A stretch of DNA of 6,670 bases from Comamonas sp. lk (GCA_945875225.1 CAMCJY010000113.1:1-6670); one strand, 5' to 3'; shown: positions 1 through 6,097, counted from the first letter of the stretch. Notes: generated by a model not told the origin, from the sequence alone. Translations and numbers: made by a program.

Positions 1-2
1 TG

Positions 3-746
3 CATGGTGGGCACGTCCGGAAAAGCCGGGCTGCGTTTGGTGGTGGACACTGCCAGCGCGCGCAACTTGCCCGCTTTGACTTGTGCAGCAGCAGCAGGGA
101 TGGATACCCACAACAAGGGCACCTGGCCACCGATCACATCGGTCACCGCCGGACCGCCGCCCCGGTAAGGGATATGCGCCATGGGCGCGCCGGTGCGCAG
201 CACCATTAATTCGCCGGCCAGGTGGCCCGGCGAGCCATTGCCCACGGAGGCGAATGAAAATTTGTCGGGCGCGGCCTTGGCCTGCGCCACCACATCGGCC
301 ACGCTGCGCACGGGTACCGCCATATTGGCTGCCAGCAATTGGGGCAAAGAGGCCACCAGGCCCACCGGCTCAAAGTCCTTGAGGGTGTCATACGGCAGCT
401 TGGGGAAGATCGCCGGGTTGATGGTGTGCGAGCTCAGGGTAAATAGCACGGTATAGCCATCAGGGGCCGATTTGGCCACGATGTCCGTGCCCAGCGAGCC
501 ACCGGCACCGCCTTTGTTTTCGATCACGATGGACTGGCCTAGCGCCGCTTGCAGGCGCTGCTGGACGATACGCGCCACCACGTCCGTGCCACCGCCCGGC
601 GGATAAGGCACCACGAACTTCACCGGTTTGTCCGGGTAAGCGGCATCGGCCAAAGCGGCCAAGGGCGAGGCCAGGGCCAGGCTGAGCAGGGTGCTGATGC
701 GCAGGCTGCGGCCCAAGAGGCGGCGGCGGGAATGGGACAGGGGCAT
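3..746 (-). CDS. Bug/TctC-family tripartite tricarboxylate transporter substrate-binding protein, partial (C-terminus outside window)
   Basis: Exported solute receptor that would bind a small carboxylate or similar ligand in the periplasm for a tripartite tricarboxylate-type transporter or a sensor. The frame is open from the ATG at 746 down to the window edge: 248 residues, against roughly 320-330 for the family, so the C-terminal lobe is cut off. Residues 6-12 (SRRRLLG) fit a twin-arginine signal, followed by a hydrophobic stretch and a likely cleavage at ALA|D (33/34). Family hallmarks follow: PYPPGGGTD at 47-55, ENKGGAGGS at 76-84, GSPGH at 171-175 and HIPYRGGGP at 191-199. The start is supported by GGAGA seven bases upstream. 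No transporter membrane genes are visible, and such receptors are often orphans in Burkholderiales. The ligand cannot be told from sequence. It is divergent from the next gene and probably unrelated to the pilus cluster. Confidence 0.93.
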   Translation of the reverse strand, partial: MPLSHSRRRLLGRSLRISTLLSLALASPLAALADAAYPDKPVKFVVPYPPGGGTDVVARIVQQRLQAALGQSIVIENKGGAGGSLGTDIVAKSAPDGYTVLFTLSSHTINPAIFPKLPYDTLKDFEPVGLVASLPQLLAANMAVPVRSVADVVAQAKAAPDKFSFASVGNGSPGHLAGELMVLRTGAPMAHIPYRGGGPAVTDVIGGQVPLLWVSIPAAAAQVKAGKLRALAVSTTKRSPAFPDVPTM

Positions 747-751
747 AGTTT

Positions 752-756
752 TCTCC
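752..756 (-). promoter_or_regulatory. Ribosome binding site of the Bug-family gene
   Basis: Read on the minus strand this is GGAGA, five bases of Shine-Dalgarno-like sequence ending just upstream of AAACT and the ATG at 746. It supports that ATG as the start. Confidence 0.7.
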
Positions 757-973
757 AACGGTTAGGGACTTGAGTGGCACGGTGGCTAGCGCTGGCTGAC
801 ATTTTGCACGCTGGGGAGGCGTTGGCTATAGGGGTTAAACCGACAGGGCCAGTGCGCCTGAGGCCCTGAAAACGCATGGCATGGCAATTGCAAAGGCTTA
901 GTTAAGACCCGCAAGCACCTGCCAAAACGCTGCCATCGTCGCTGTTTCGACAGTTTGCGCCCCACCCTTTCCC

Positions 974-978
974 GGAGA
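974..978 (+). promoter_or_regulatory. Ribosome binding site that decides the start of the FimV-like gene
   Basis: GGAGA (continuing into AG) lies six bases before the ATG at 985. An in-frame TTG at 955 would add ten residues (MRPTLSRRSP) but has no such site, and this GGAGA would then fall inside the coding region. The ATG at 985 is preferred. Confidence 0.7.
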
Positions 979-984
979 AGCCCT

Positions 985-1812
985 ATGCCACAACCCAGCC
1001 GCCGCCCACCCCGCCCTTATCTGCTGCGCTACTGGGGCAGCGCGCTCAGCCTGGCAATCGGTCTAGCAGGCGCCAACGCCGCCACGGCGTCGGCCCCCAA
1101 GACAGTTACGCCCTCGGGCATTGCCGCGACGGACCTGGGCGGCCTCAAGTCCAGCCACAGCTACACCCCGGCACTGGGCGAAAGCCTGGAGCGCATCGTG
1201 GCCAAAACCATGCCCGAAAGCCCCTTGAGCGCACAGGTCCTGAGCCAGGCCTTTGTGTTGCTCAACCCCCAGGCCTTTGGCAGTAGCAAACCGCAGCGTA
1301 CGCAAAGCACGGCTGCCCTCAAAGTACCGAACCACAACCAGTTGCTGCAACTGGTGCTGGCGCGCCATCCGGCCGAGCCCGCCCTGGCCCGCGCCCCGGA
1401 GCCCCTGCCAGCCAAGGCCGCCACCGCAACCCTGCGCCCGGCCGAAAAACGCGAGAACTGGGTGCGCTATGCCGGCGGCCCGGTCAAAAACCCCGCCAGC
1501 TTTGACGGCACTGCCACAGATCGCAGCGGCTGGGTGCATTACCTAGGCGCCGCTTTCACGCGCAGCTGGAGCGGCGACACGGCCAGTCGCAGCGAGACCC
1601 AAGCCTGGGTGCAATACCCCTCGCTGGGCCGCGCCGCTGCGGCCCAAACCGAAGCGAACGCGGACAGCGTCAAATGGGTGCAATACCCTTCCGTGGCGCG
1701 TGCCGCCGCACCCACGGCCCAGCCAGAGTCGCGGCTGGACACCAGCGGCTGGGTGCGCTTTGTGGCCAACCGCATTTACCCTCAACAGCAATTGGCCCAA
1801 CTATTTGACTGA
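985..1812 (+). CDS. Exported FimV-core-like protein with five WVxY repeats, function unknown
   Basis: A 275-residue protein that I do not recognise as a named gene. Residues 1-32 form a signal peptide: basic n-region (R6, R7, R10, R15), hydrophobic 18-30, likely ANA|A cleavage at 32/33. Residues about 60-115 follow the pattern of the FimV core/LysM-like region: Y60-x-P then GESLERI, PESPLSAQ, LLNPQAF ending at F98, and a closing LKVP (112-115). In FimV the same places carry Y-x-P, G-D-T-L-W-x-I, NP-x-AF and LRVP. After an Ala/Pro-rich linker (about 128-150), five W-V-x-[YF] units begin at W159, W183, W208, W231 and W256, spaced 24, 25, 23 and 25 residues. There are no cysteines. FimV proteins are inner-membrane/peptidoglycan factors for type IV pili and polarity, and the pilin cluster starts 151 bases downstream, so a pilus or envelope role is plausible but inferred. 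It lacks the long acidic and TPR parts of true FimV. The similarity was judged by eye. Confidence 0.75.
   Translation: MPQPSRRPPRPYLLRYWGSALSLAIGLAGANAATASAPKTVTPSGIAATDLGGLKSSHSYTPALGESLERIVAKTMPESPLSAQVLSQAFVLLNPQAFGSSKPQRTQSTAALKVPNHNQLLQLVLARHPAEPALARAPEPLPAKAATATLRPAEKRENWVRYAGGPVKNPASFDGTATDRSGWVHYLGAAFTRSWSGDTASRSETQAWVQYPSLGRAAAAQTEANADSVKWVQYPSVARAAAPTAQPESRLDTSGWVRFVANRIYPQQQLAQLFD
1456..1767 (+). repeat. Five-copy degenerate repeat encoding W-V-x-[YF] about every 24 residues
   Basis: The units start at tgg codons at 1459, 1531, 1606, 1675 and 1750. All five share the DNA string TGGGTGC. Units three and four share the 14-mer TGGGTGCAATACCC (1606-1619 and 1675-1688), 69 bases apart. 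Protein cores are WVRYAGG, WVHYLGA, WVQYPSL, WVQYPSV and WVRFVAN. Spacers between cores are diverged and rich in Ala, Ser, Thr and Asp/Glu. This looks like an old in-frame tandem duplication kept for its aromatic core. Confidence 0.8.
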
Positions 1813-1908
1813 GGCTAGCGCCGCGACGCCTTCTGTTATCGACGGGCGTTTGCTTGGGCCTCCTCATGGCTGGCCTTAGGATTTTGCTGACTCATTTTTT
1901 CTTAACTA

Positions 1909-1936
1909 TTGCAATAATCATTATTTTTTGCATAAT
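1909..1936 (+). promoter_or_regulatory. Candidate sigma-70 promoter of the minor-pilin cluster
   Basis: TTGCAA (1909-1914, four of six matches to TTGACA) and CATAAT (1931-1936, five of six to TATAAT) are separated by 16 bases in the only clearly AT-rich stretch of the window. Transcription would begin near 1943, leaving a leader of about 20 bases before fimT with no good Shine-Dalgarno sequence. The -10 lies inside the left arm of the inverted repeat described separately, so a protein bound there would compete with polymerase. Confidence 0.45.
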
Positions 1937-1970
1937 TAAGCAGACACAAATCCTGCTGAAATTATGCAAA
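1927..1970. repeat. Perfect 11-bp inverted repeat enclosing the fimT start codon
   Basis: TTTGCATAATT at 1927-1937 is the exact reverse complement of AATTATGCAAA at 1960-1970, with a 22-base spacer. Arm centres are 33 bases apart, about three helical turns. The left arm covers the candidate -10; the right arm contains the ATG at 1964. It could be an operator pair or, in a transcript starting further upstream, a hairpin that hides the start codon. Which applies cannot be settled from sequence. Confidence 0.6.
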
Positions 1971-2530
1971 CCCTCCATCGTCAGTCCGGTATGACGCTGA
2001 TAGAGCTCATGGTGGCCCTGGCCATCCTGGGTATTTTGCTGGCTATCGGCATCCCCACTTTGCGAGGTATGAGCGAGACCGAAGCAGTGCGCGGTCATGT
2101 GAATACCTTTTTTAGCACCCTACGCTACGCACGATCCGAAGCCATTCGCAACCGGATGCAAGTGGTGATATGCCCCAGCACCAGCAGCGAAAGCGCCAGT
2201 CCCAGTTGCACCACGGCTGACACTGCGCGCTGGAATCAAGGATGGATTGTTTTTGTCAACCGGGATGGCGATAGCAGCTATAGCTATGACGCAAAAAAAG
2301 ATACCTTGTTGCGCGTGCAAGGGTCAATCAACAGCAGTGGCGGGATTGAAAAAATAAGCGGTGGAACGCCGAACAAATTGGTGTACCGCAACACCGGCAT
2401 ATTGCTTGCAGGCGGAACGAGTTCCTTTACCTTCGATGCTACGAGCACGAGCGACCGGCAAAGGAAACGCATCTGCATCTCCATGCAGGGACGGGCACGC
2501 ATTTCAGCGAGCCTGACCGCCTGCACTTAA
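1964..2530 (+). CDS. fimT: FimT/FimU-family type IV pseudopilin (GspH-like)
   Basis: Minor pilin of 188 residues, processed by the prepilin peptidase and assembled into the pilus tip/priming complex. The class III leader is MQTLHRQSG, with cleavage after G9 before M10. Glu at mature position 5 (E14) opens a hydrophobic helix to about residue 30. The GspH/FimT-type region follows, with FFSTLRYARSEAIRNR at about 49-64 and a WNQGWIVFVNRDGD segment at about 90-103. The C-terminus has GRAR at 176-179, matching the GRxR motif tied to DNA binding in FimT of naturally transformable bacteria. Cysteines occur at about 70, 82, 170 and 187. The ATG at 1964 gives a normal leader length; the next in-frame ATG (1991) would remove it. 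There is no clear Shine-Dalgarno sequence. By position it corresponds to Pseudomonas fimU, so FimU is an equally good name. An A7 run at 2293-2299 lies within the gene. Confidence 0.9.
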   Translation: MQTLHRQSGMTLIELMVALAILGILLAIGIPTLRGMSETEAVRGHVNTFFSTLRYARSEAIRNRMQVVICPSTSSESASPSCTTADTARWNQGWIVFVNRDGDSSYSYDAKKDTLLRVQGSINSSGGIEKISGGTPNKLVYRNTGILLAGGTSSFTFDATSTSDRQRKRICISMQGRARISASLTACT

Positions 2531-2545
2531 GCGGTGCAGCCCCCC

Positions 2546-3109
2546 ATGTTCGGCCACTGCGCAAACCCCGTAAATGCCATTTTGCGAACGCCACGCAAGC
2601 ATCAAACCGGGGCCTCGCTGCTCGAGGTGCTGATTGCGATGCTGATCATGTCCTATGGCATTACCGGCATCGCGCTCTTGATGGCCGCGACGCTGCAGCA
2701 CAGCAAAACATCGTTGTACCAACTGGTGGCTCTGCAGACTGCCACCGAGTTGGCCGAATCTATGCGCGCCAATACCGATGGTTTTATGGCCGATGCCTAT
2801 GGCAAAACCGACACCTATTCCTCCGCCCCTGCGGCAGCCACCGTACCCAGTTGCGCCTTCCCGACCCGATGCACCAGCAGCGAAATAGCCAGCATCGACA
2901 AAGCGCACCTTGCCAATCGCTTGCGCTTATCGCTACCCGGCGGCGATTTCCAGATGCTGCGCAATGGCAGCCGGGCGGACATTTGGATTATGTGGATGGA
3001 GCCGACCAGCGCTGCCTCCATGGCATTGCGCTCTGCCAATTGCCGAGCCTCTGCCATCAGCGCTGGCGGCGACTTGCCGCGCTGTCTGTATATGCGAGTC
3101 GCGCTATGA
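2546..3109 (+). CDS. pilV: Type IV pilus minor pilin PilV
   Basis: Minor pilin of 187 residues from this start. The prepilin site is KHQTG|ASLLEVLIAMLI, with G22 before A23 and Glu at mature position 5 (E27), followed by a hydrophobic helix to about residue 47. PilV-like features include the early ATELAESMRANTDGF segment, LANRLRLSLPGGDF and a late WIMWMEP strand. Cysteines are scattered through the C-terminal half. The start is uncertain: GTG at 2534 adds four residues, TTG at 2582 would give a 10-residue leader, and none has a convincing ribosome site. The gene follows fimT by 15 bases and its TGA overlaps the ATG of the next gene (ATGA), so co-transcription and translational coupling are likely. 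The class is clear from the leader plus its place between fimT and pilW. Confidence 0.87.
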   Translation: MFGHCANPVNAILRTPRKHQTGASLLEVLIAMLIMSYGITGIALLMAATLQHSKTSLYQLVALQTATELAESMRANTDGFMADAYGKTDTYSSAPAAATVPSCAFPTRCTSSEIASIDKAHLANRLRLSLPGGDFQMLRNGSRADIWIMWMEPTSAASMALRSANCRASAISAGGDLPRCLYMRVAL

Positions 3110-4020
3110 ACAGACGCGCACCCAGGGCCAGCCAAGAAAGCGGCTTTAGCCTGGTGGAGTTGCTTGTTGCCATGGCCATAGGCCTGGTGCTTCTGGGGGC
3201 CATTCTGACCCTCTACATGGGCACCAGCCTGGCAGCCCGCCAAAGTCATACCGTGAGCCGCATGGGGGAGGACGCCTCCATCGCGCTGGAGACACTGGTG
3301 CGACATATCCGCATGGCCGGTTACAGCCAACCGATTTTGATGGCTGCGCGCAATGCCGCCAGCGTCGACGGACAACTAGTGCAGCTAGTGGACAGTAATT
3401 TGGCAGGAGCCGGCTTGAAGGGATGCGACGGTGGCTTTAGCAGCACAAGTGCCGCTTGGGACGCGCTCACTTGCACCAACGCAAGCACCGAGCCGGACGA
3501 CATTGCGGTGCGTTACGAAGGCGATAGCTTCAATACCGAAGCGGCCGGCGGCAAAAGCGCCTCCGACTGCCTCAGCCAGGGCGTCCTGAATAACGCCATT
3601 TCCGCAGTGAACAGCAGTGTGCAATATGCCCTGGTCGAGTCGCGGTTTTTTATCAGTTCCAACAAGGAGCTCAGCTGTGCGGGCAACGGCAACGCCGCCT
3701 TTACAGCGCAACCCCTGGTCAGTGGCGTGGAGTTTATGCGCGTGCATTACGGTATTGCCAGCGACAGTACCGGCAGCCAGGTGGTGCGCTTTACCACCGC
3801 TAACGAGGTCAATGCATTGGGCGGAAGCCCCGACCAGAACTGGGGCCGGGTGGTGGCGGTGCGCATTTGCCTACAAATGCTAAGCGCAAGCCAAGACCAG
3901 GGCACAGCGGTGGACTACATCAACTGCGACGGCGTCCTCACCAGACCGCCCGACAAATTTTTGCACCGCACATTCAGCACGACGGTGAGTTTGCGTAACC
4001 GTGCAGCGATTGCGCAATGA
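3106..4020 (+). CDS. pilW: Type IV pilus minor pilin PilW
   Basis: A 304-residue minor pilin, the usual size for PilW, the largest of the group. The leader MNRRAPRASQESG is cut after G13, and the mature protein starts FSLVELLVAMAIGLVLLG with Glu at position 5 (E18). The family pattern continues with EDASIALETLVRHIRMAGY at about 47-65, a GCDGGF cysteine motif near 106-111, and PDDIAVRYEGD followed by later VESRFF and LVSGVEFMRVHYG strands. The ATG overlaps the pilV stop by four bases (ATGA) and there is no separate ribosome site, so translation is probably coupled to pilV. A longer in-frame reading back to 2851 runs through pilV in another frame and has no pilin features, so it is rejected. 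PilW is thought to link the pseudopilin tip complex with PilX and PilY1. Confidence 0.92.
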   Translation: MNRRAPRASQESGFSLVELLVAMAIGLVLLGAILTLYMGTSLAARQSHTVSRMGEDASIALETLVRHIRMAGYSQPILMAARNAASVDGQLVQLVDSNLAGAGLKGCDGGFSSTSAAWDALTCTNASTEPDDIAVRYEGDSFNTEAAGGKSASDCLSQGVLNNAISAVNSSVQYALVESRFFISSNKELSCAGNGNAAFTAQPLVSGVEFMRVHYGIASDSTGSQVVRFTTANEVNALGGSPDQNWGRVVAVRICLQMLSASQDQGTAVDYINCDGVLTRPPDKFLHRTFSTTVSLRNRAAIAQ

Positions 4021-4574
4021 AAAACCTGCAGGATGTACTTATGGGTGATCGGCAAGCGCCGCACGAAGATGGCATCGTCTTACTGCTGGTCTTGACCATT
4101 TTGGTCGTGCTCTCGGGCGCAGCCATCTGGGCTGCCAAGGCGACGTTATCTACAGAGCAGGTCGCCACTAATTTTCGTAGGAACGTGGCCGCACAAGAAT
4201 TGGCCGAGCTGGCCTTGCGTTATTGCGAAGATGGCGTCATGAAGAGCAACACCTTTTTGATAATTCTGCCGCTTCCCCTTGATGCCACCAGTGGCGCAAT
4301 GCCCCAGGCCTGGTCCAATTTAGCCAACTGGATCACCAGCCCTAACCAAGTGAATACTGTGCCAGCAGCGCAATTACAGGATGCCCTCGGCGCCATTCCG
4401 GCCACCGCACCGGTCTGCATGATTGAAGAAATGCGCTTAGTACCTATTGATATGCAGCGCGTCCAAGGTTTTCTAATCACCGCACGTGGCTTTTCGCGAG
4501 ACTATCAAGAAGCCAGCGACGGCGCCATCACCTCGGGCACCGACGCCTGGGTTCAATCCATGATCCGTTTTTAG
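4017..4574 (+). CDS. pilX: Type IV pilus minor pilin PilX
   Basis: A 185-residue PilX-type minor pilin. The prepilin site is HEDG|IVLLLVLTILVV (G19 before I20). As in other PilX proteins, position 5 of the mature helix is hydrophobic rather than Glu. The helix is followed by STEQVATNFRRNVAAQELAE, the typical PilX segment, and by cysteines at 70 and 134 that may pair. The ATG at 4017 overlaps the pilW stop (ATGA). An alternative ATG at 4041 gives an 11-residue leader and has AGGA seven bases upstream; I keep 4017 but the choice is open. In Pseudomonas, PilX works with PilV and PilW to carry PilY1 to the pilus tip; here it lies directly before pilY1. Confidence 0.88.
   Translation: MKNLQDVLMGDRQAPHEDGIVLLLVLTILVVLSGAAIWAAKATLSTEQVATNFRRNVAAQELAELALRYCEDGVMKSNTFLIILPLPLDATSGAMPQAWSNLANWITSPNQVNTVPAAQLQDALGAIPATAPVCMIEEMRLVPIDMQRVQGFLITARGFSRDYQEASDGAITSGTDAWVQSMIRF
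4030..4033 (+). promoter_or_regulatory. Possible internal ribosome site for an alternative pilX start
   Basis: AGGA lies seven bases before an in-frame ATG at 4041, a better context than the overlapping ATG at 4017. If used, the PilX leader would be MGDRQAPHEDG, closer to the usual leader length. Confidence 0.35.
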
Positions 4575-4577
4575 GGG
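4573..4577 (+). promoter_or_regulatory. Ribosome binding site of pilY1
   Basis: AGGGG overlaps the pilX TAG stop and ends five bases before the ATG at 4583. It supports this start and tight coupling with pilX, and leaves no room for a missing upstream part of pilY1 between the two genes. Confidence 0.55.
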
Positions 4578-4582
4578 CTGGC

Positions 4583-6097
4583 ATGCGTTCACCCTATTAC
4601 TTTCCCTACCACGCATTTTTCTGGACCTGGATGGCGGGGGCAGTGCACCATGCAGTCGCACAAGCACCCCAGGAAGCTTTGTCGCTTGGGCCCCATCGCA
4701 CCCGCAGCGCGGTGGCTGCAGCGGATACCGTGAACATAAAGCCAATGCGCGTGCTCGATGGAGAAGACGCGATGTATGACTTTTTACCCCCGCAATCTTC
4801 CGGACCACGGGGCAACTATCGTCAATTTCTACAGAACAAGAATAAGCGCCGCGGCCAGGGTTTTGTGGGGCTGGATGGGCCCTGGATAGAGGCCGACATC
4901 TATGACAGCCAAATCGTCAACGGCGCGACAGTGGGTGCTTGGCGCAACCTGGTCATTGGGAGCAGTGCCGCGGGCGCACGTAAGCTTTTTGCCATGAATA
5001 TGCCGGTCCATTCAGAGGGTGATTCCAAAGCCGTCTATGCGCCGGGCGCTGCCGATGTTTTGTGGGAGATCAATAGCAGCGATAGCCATTTTGCGGATTT
5101 AGGGTTTGTATTGCAAAAGCCATCCGTAGGCATGATGCGCGATGGCACCTGGGTGGTGATCCTGGGCAATGGCTATGCGGACAAGAAGGGAACGGTCAAG
5201 CTTTTTATCATCAACGCCTTGACCGGGGCCTTGATTCAATCCATCGCCCTACCTGGCAGCGCACACAATGGCCTCGGTGGCGTGCGCTTGGTACTCGATA
5301 GGCAGCGCCAAATCACTGCTGCCTATGCCGGCGATTTGCAAGGGAAGCTTTGGAAGTTCGACTTTTCGAGTGAGCGCCGGTCGGATTGGGGGCTGGCATT
5401 TGGCAACACCGCGCTTTACCAGGCTAAAAATGCTGCAGACCAAGTGGAACCGATTACCGTAAGCCCTAGCTATGTGGCGCATCCTCAAGGCGGCAACTTG
5501 GTGTTGTTTGGGACGGGAAAGTTATTGGACCCTAGGGACGCAAGCCGTCATCAAGCGCAAAGCCTTTATGGGGTGTGGGACAAAGTAGTTACCGGCCAGC
5601 ATTCTGGCGCAGTAGCGGATGCTATTTCCGCCCAGTCTTCCGGTTCGGCGGCCTCAGGCGCCAGCAGCCAACTGGTACAACAAACCCTGTCCGCCATCAG
5701 CGGCACTCCCTTGTACCGTGCGAGCATGAATGCGGTGAACTACACCGATAAGCGCGGCTGGTTTATCCGCTTGGATAAGCATCCGAGCGATTTGCCTCTT
5801 GCATCTTTGCACCAACTGGCACTGGAGCGAGAGGTTTTTCAGGCGCGCTCCCCCATAGATGATGCAGCCAGTGCCTTTGCACTGGGGCCAGGTAAATCGG
5901 TTAACTTGGTGCTGCATCCGTTGACAGGCAGTGCCGTATCCACGGCGCCTCCATTGAACGGCCATGGCGACGGTGCATTGAGCAGCGCGACCGGCCAAAC
6001 CAGCGTCGCTGACGGGAAAATTTGGGTGCGACGCAGCTGGCGTCAAATCATGAACCGTCCTGCGCCTGGCACCATCACCCATGCGGGCGGCAACTAA
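4583..6097 (+). CDS. pilY1: Short PilY1-type pilus tip protein (C-terminal beta-propeller domain only)
   Basis: A 504-residue homologue of the C-terminal propeller domain of PilY1/PilC, the tip adhesin and regulator of pilus extension and retraction. The N-terminus has a weak signal-like stretch (hydrophobic 11-21, possible AVA|Q cut at 26/27). Recognisable blades follow: WRNLVIGSSAAGARKLFAMN, then ILGNGYADKKGTVKLFIINA at about 193-212 and AAYAGDLQGKLWKFDF at about 246-261. VLFGTGKLLDP and a C-terminal RRSWRQIMNRP (about 483-493) complete the family pattern. Full-length PilY1 proteins are usually about 1000 residues or more; the large N-terminal region, with its vWA-like domain in Pseudomonas, is absent and pilX ends only 8 bases upstream. 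The loop before AYAGD, which in Pseudomonas is an EF-hand-like D-x-[DN]-x-D-x-x-x-D calcium site, reads VLDRQRQIT here, with only D239 acidic. It may be a lineage-specific short form or a reduced copy. The frame is intact. Confidence 0.88.
   Translation: MRSPYYFPYHAFFWTWMAGAVHHAVAQAPQEALSLGPHRTRSAVAAADTVNIKPMRVLDGEDAMYDFLPPQSSGPRGNYRQFLQNKNKRRGQGFVGLDGPWIEADIYDSQIVNGATVGAWRNLVIGSSAAGARKLFAMNMPVHSEGDSKAVYAPGAADVLWEINSSDSHFADLGFVLQKPSVGMMRDGTWVVILGNGYADKKGTVKLFIINALTGALIQSIALPGSAHNGLGGVRLVLDRQRQITAAYAGDLQGKLWKFDFSSERRSDWGLAFGNTALYQAKNAADQVEPITVSPSYVAHPQGGNLVLFGTGKLLDPRDASRHQAQSLYGVWDKVVTGQHSGAVADAISAQSSGSAASGASSQLVQQTLSAISGTPLYRASMNAVNYTDKRGWFIRLDKHPSDLPLASLHQLALEREVFQARSPIDDAASAFALGPGKSVNLVLHPLTGSAVSTAPPLNGHGDGALSSATGQTSVADGKIWVRRSWRQIMNRPAPGTITHAGGN

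Larger units (their letters stand above)
747..984. other. Divergent intergenic region between the Bug gene and the FimV-like gene
   Basis: 238 bases separate two divergently read starts, so promoters in both directions are expected here. I found no convincing -35/-10 pair. A TATAGC on the minus strand (about 825-830) and a TTGCAA at 888-893 on the plus strand lack good partners. The only clear elements are the ribosome sites at the two ends. No RNA gene or coding sequence is supported. Confidence 0.5.

Noticed and set aside
460..780. Minus-strand frame overlapping the start of the Bug gene
   Set aside because: It is out of frame with the Bug reading frame, which is open to the window edge and carries all family motifs.
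1063..1539. 158-residue open frame on the minus strand opposite the FimV-like gene
   Set aside because: It is a GC-rich antisense shadow with Gly/Ala-rich low-complexity product, no ribosome site and no domain; the plus-strand gene has a signal peptide, repeats and a good start.
784..1821. GGCTAGCGC present at 784-792 and 1813-1821, flanking the FimV-like gene
   Set aside because: Nine bases with no extension is within chance for this window, and there is no integrase or insertion-sequence feature to suggest an attachment site.
1823..1880. Possible terminator after the FimV-like gene
   Set aside because: Only short stems (ACGCC/GGCGT, GGCC/GGCC) with long loops are present and no T-run follows directly.
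1871..1888. Sigma-54-like element (TGGCC ... TTGCT) upstream of fimT
   Set aside because: The GG and GC dinucleotides are two bases too far apart for a sigma-54 promoter.
2851..3105. Upstream extension of the pilW frame
   Set aside because: It overlaps pilV in another frame and its product has no pilin features; the prepilin leader begins at the ATG at 3106.
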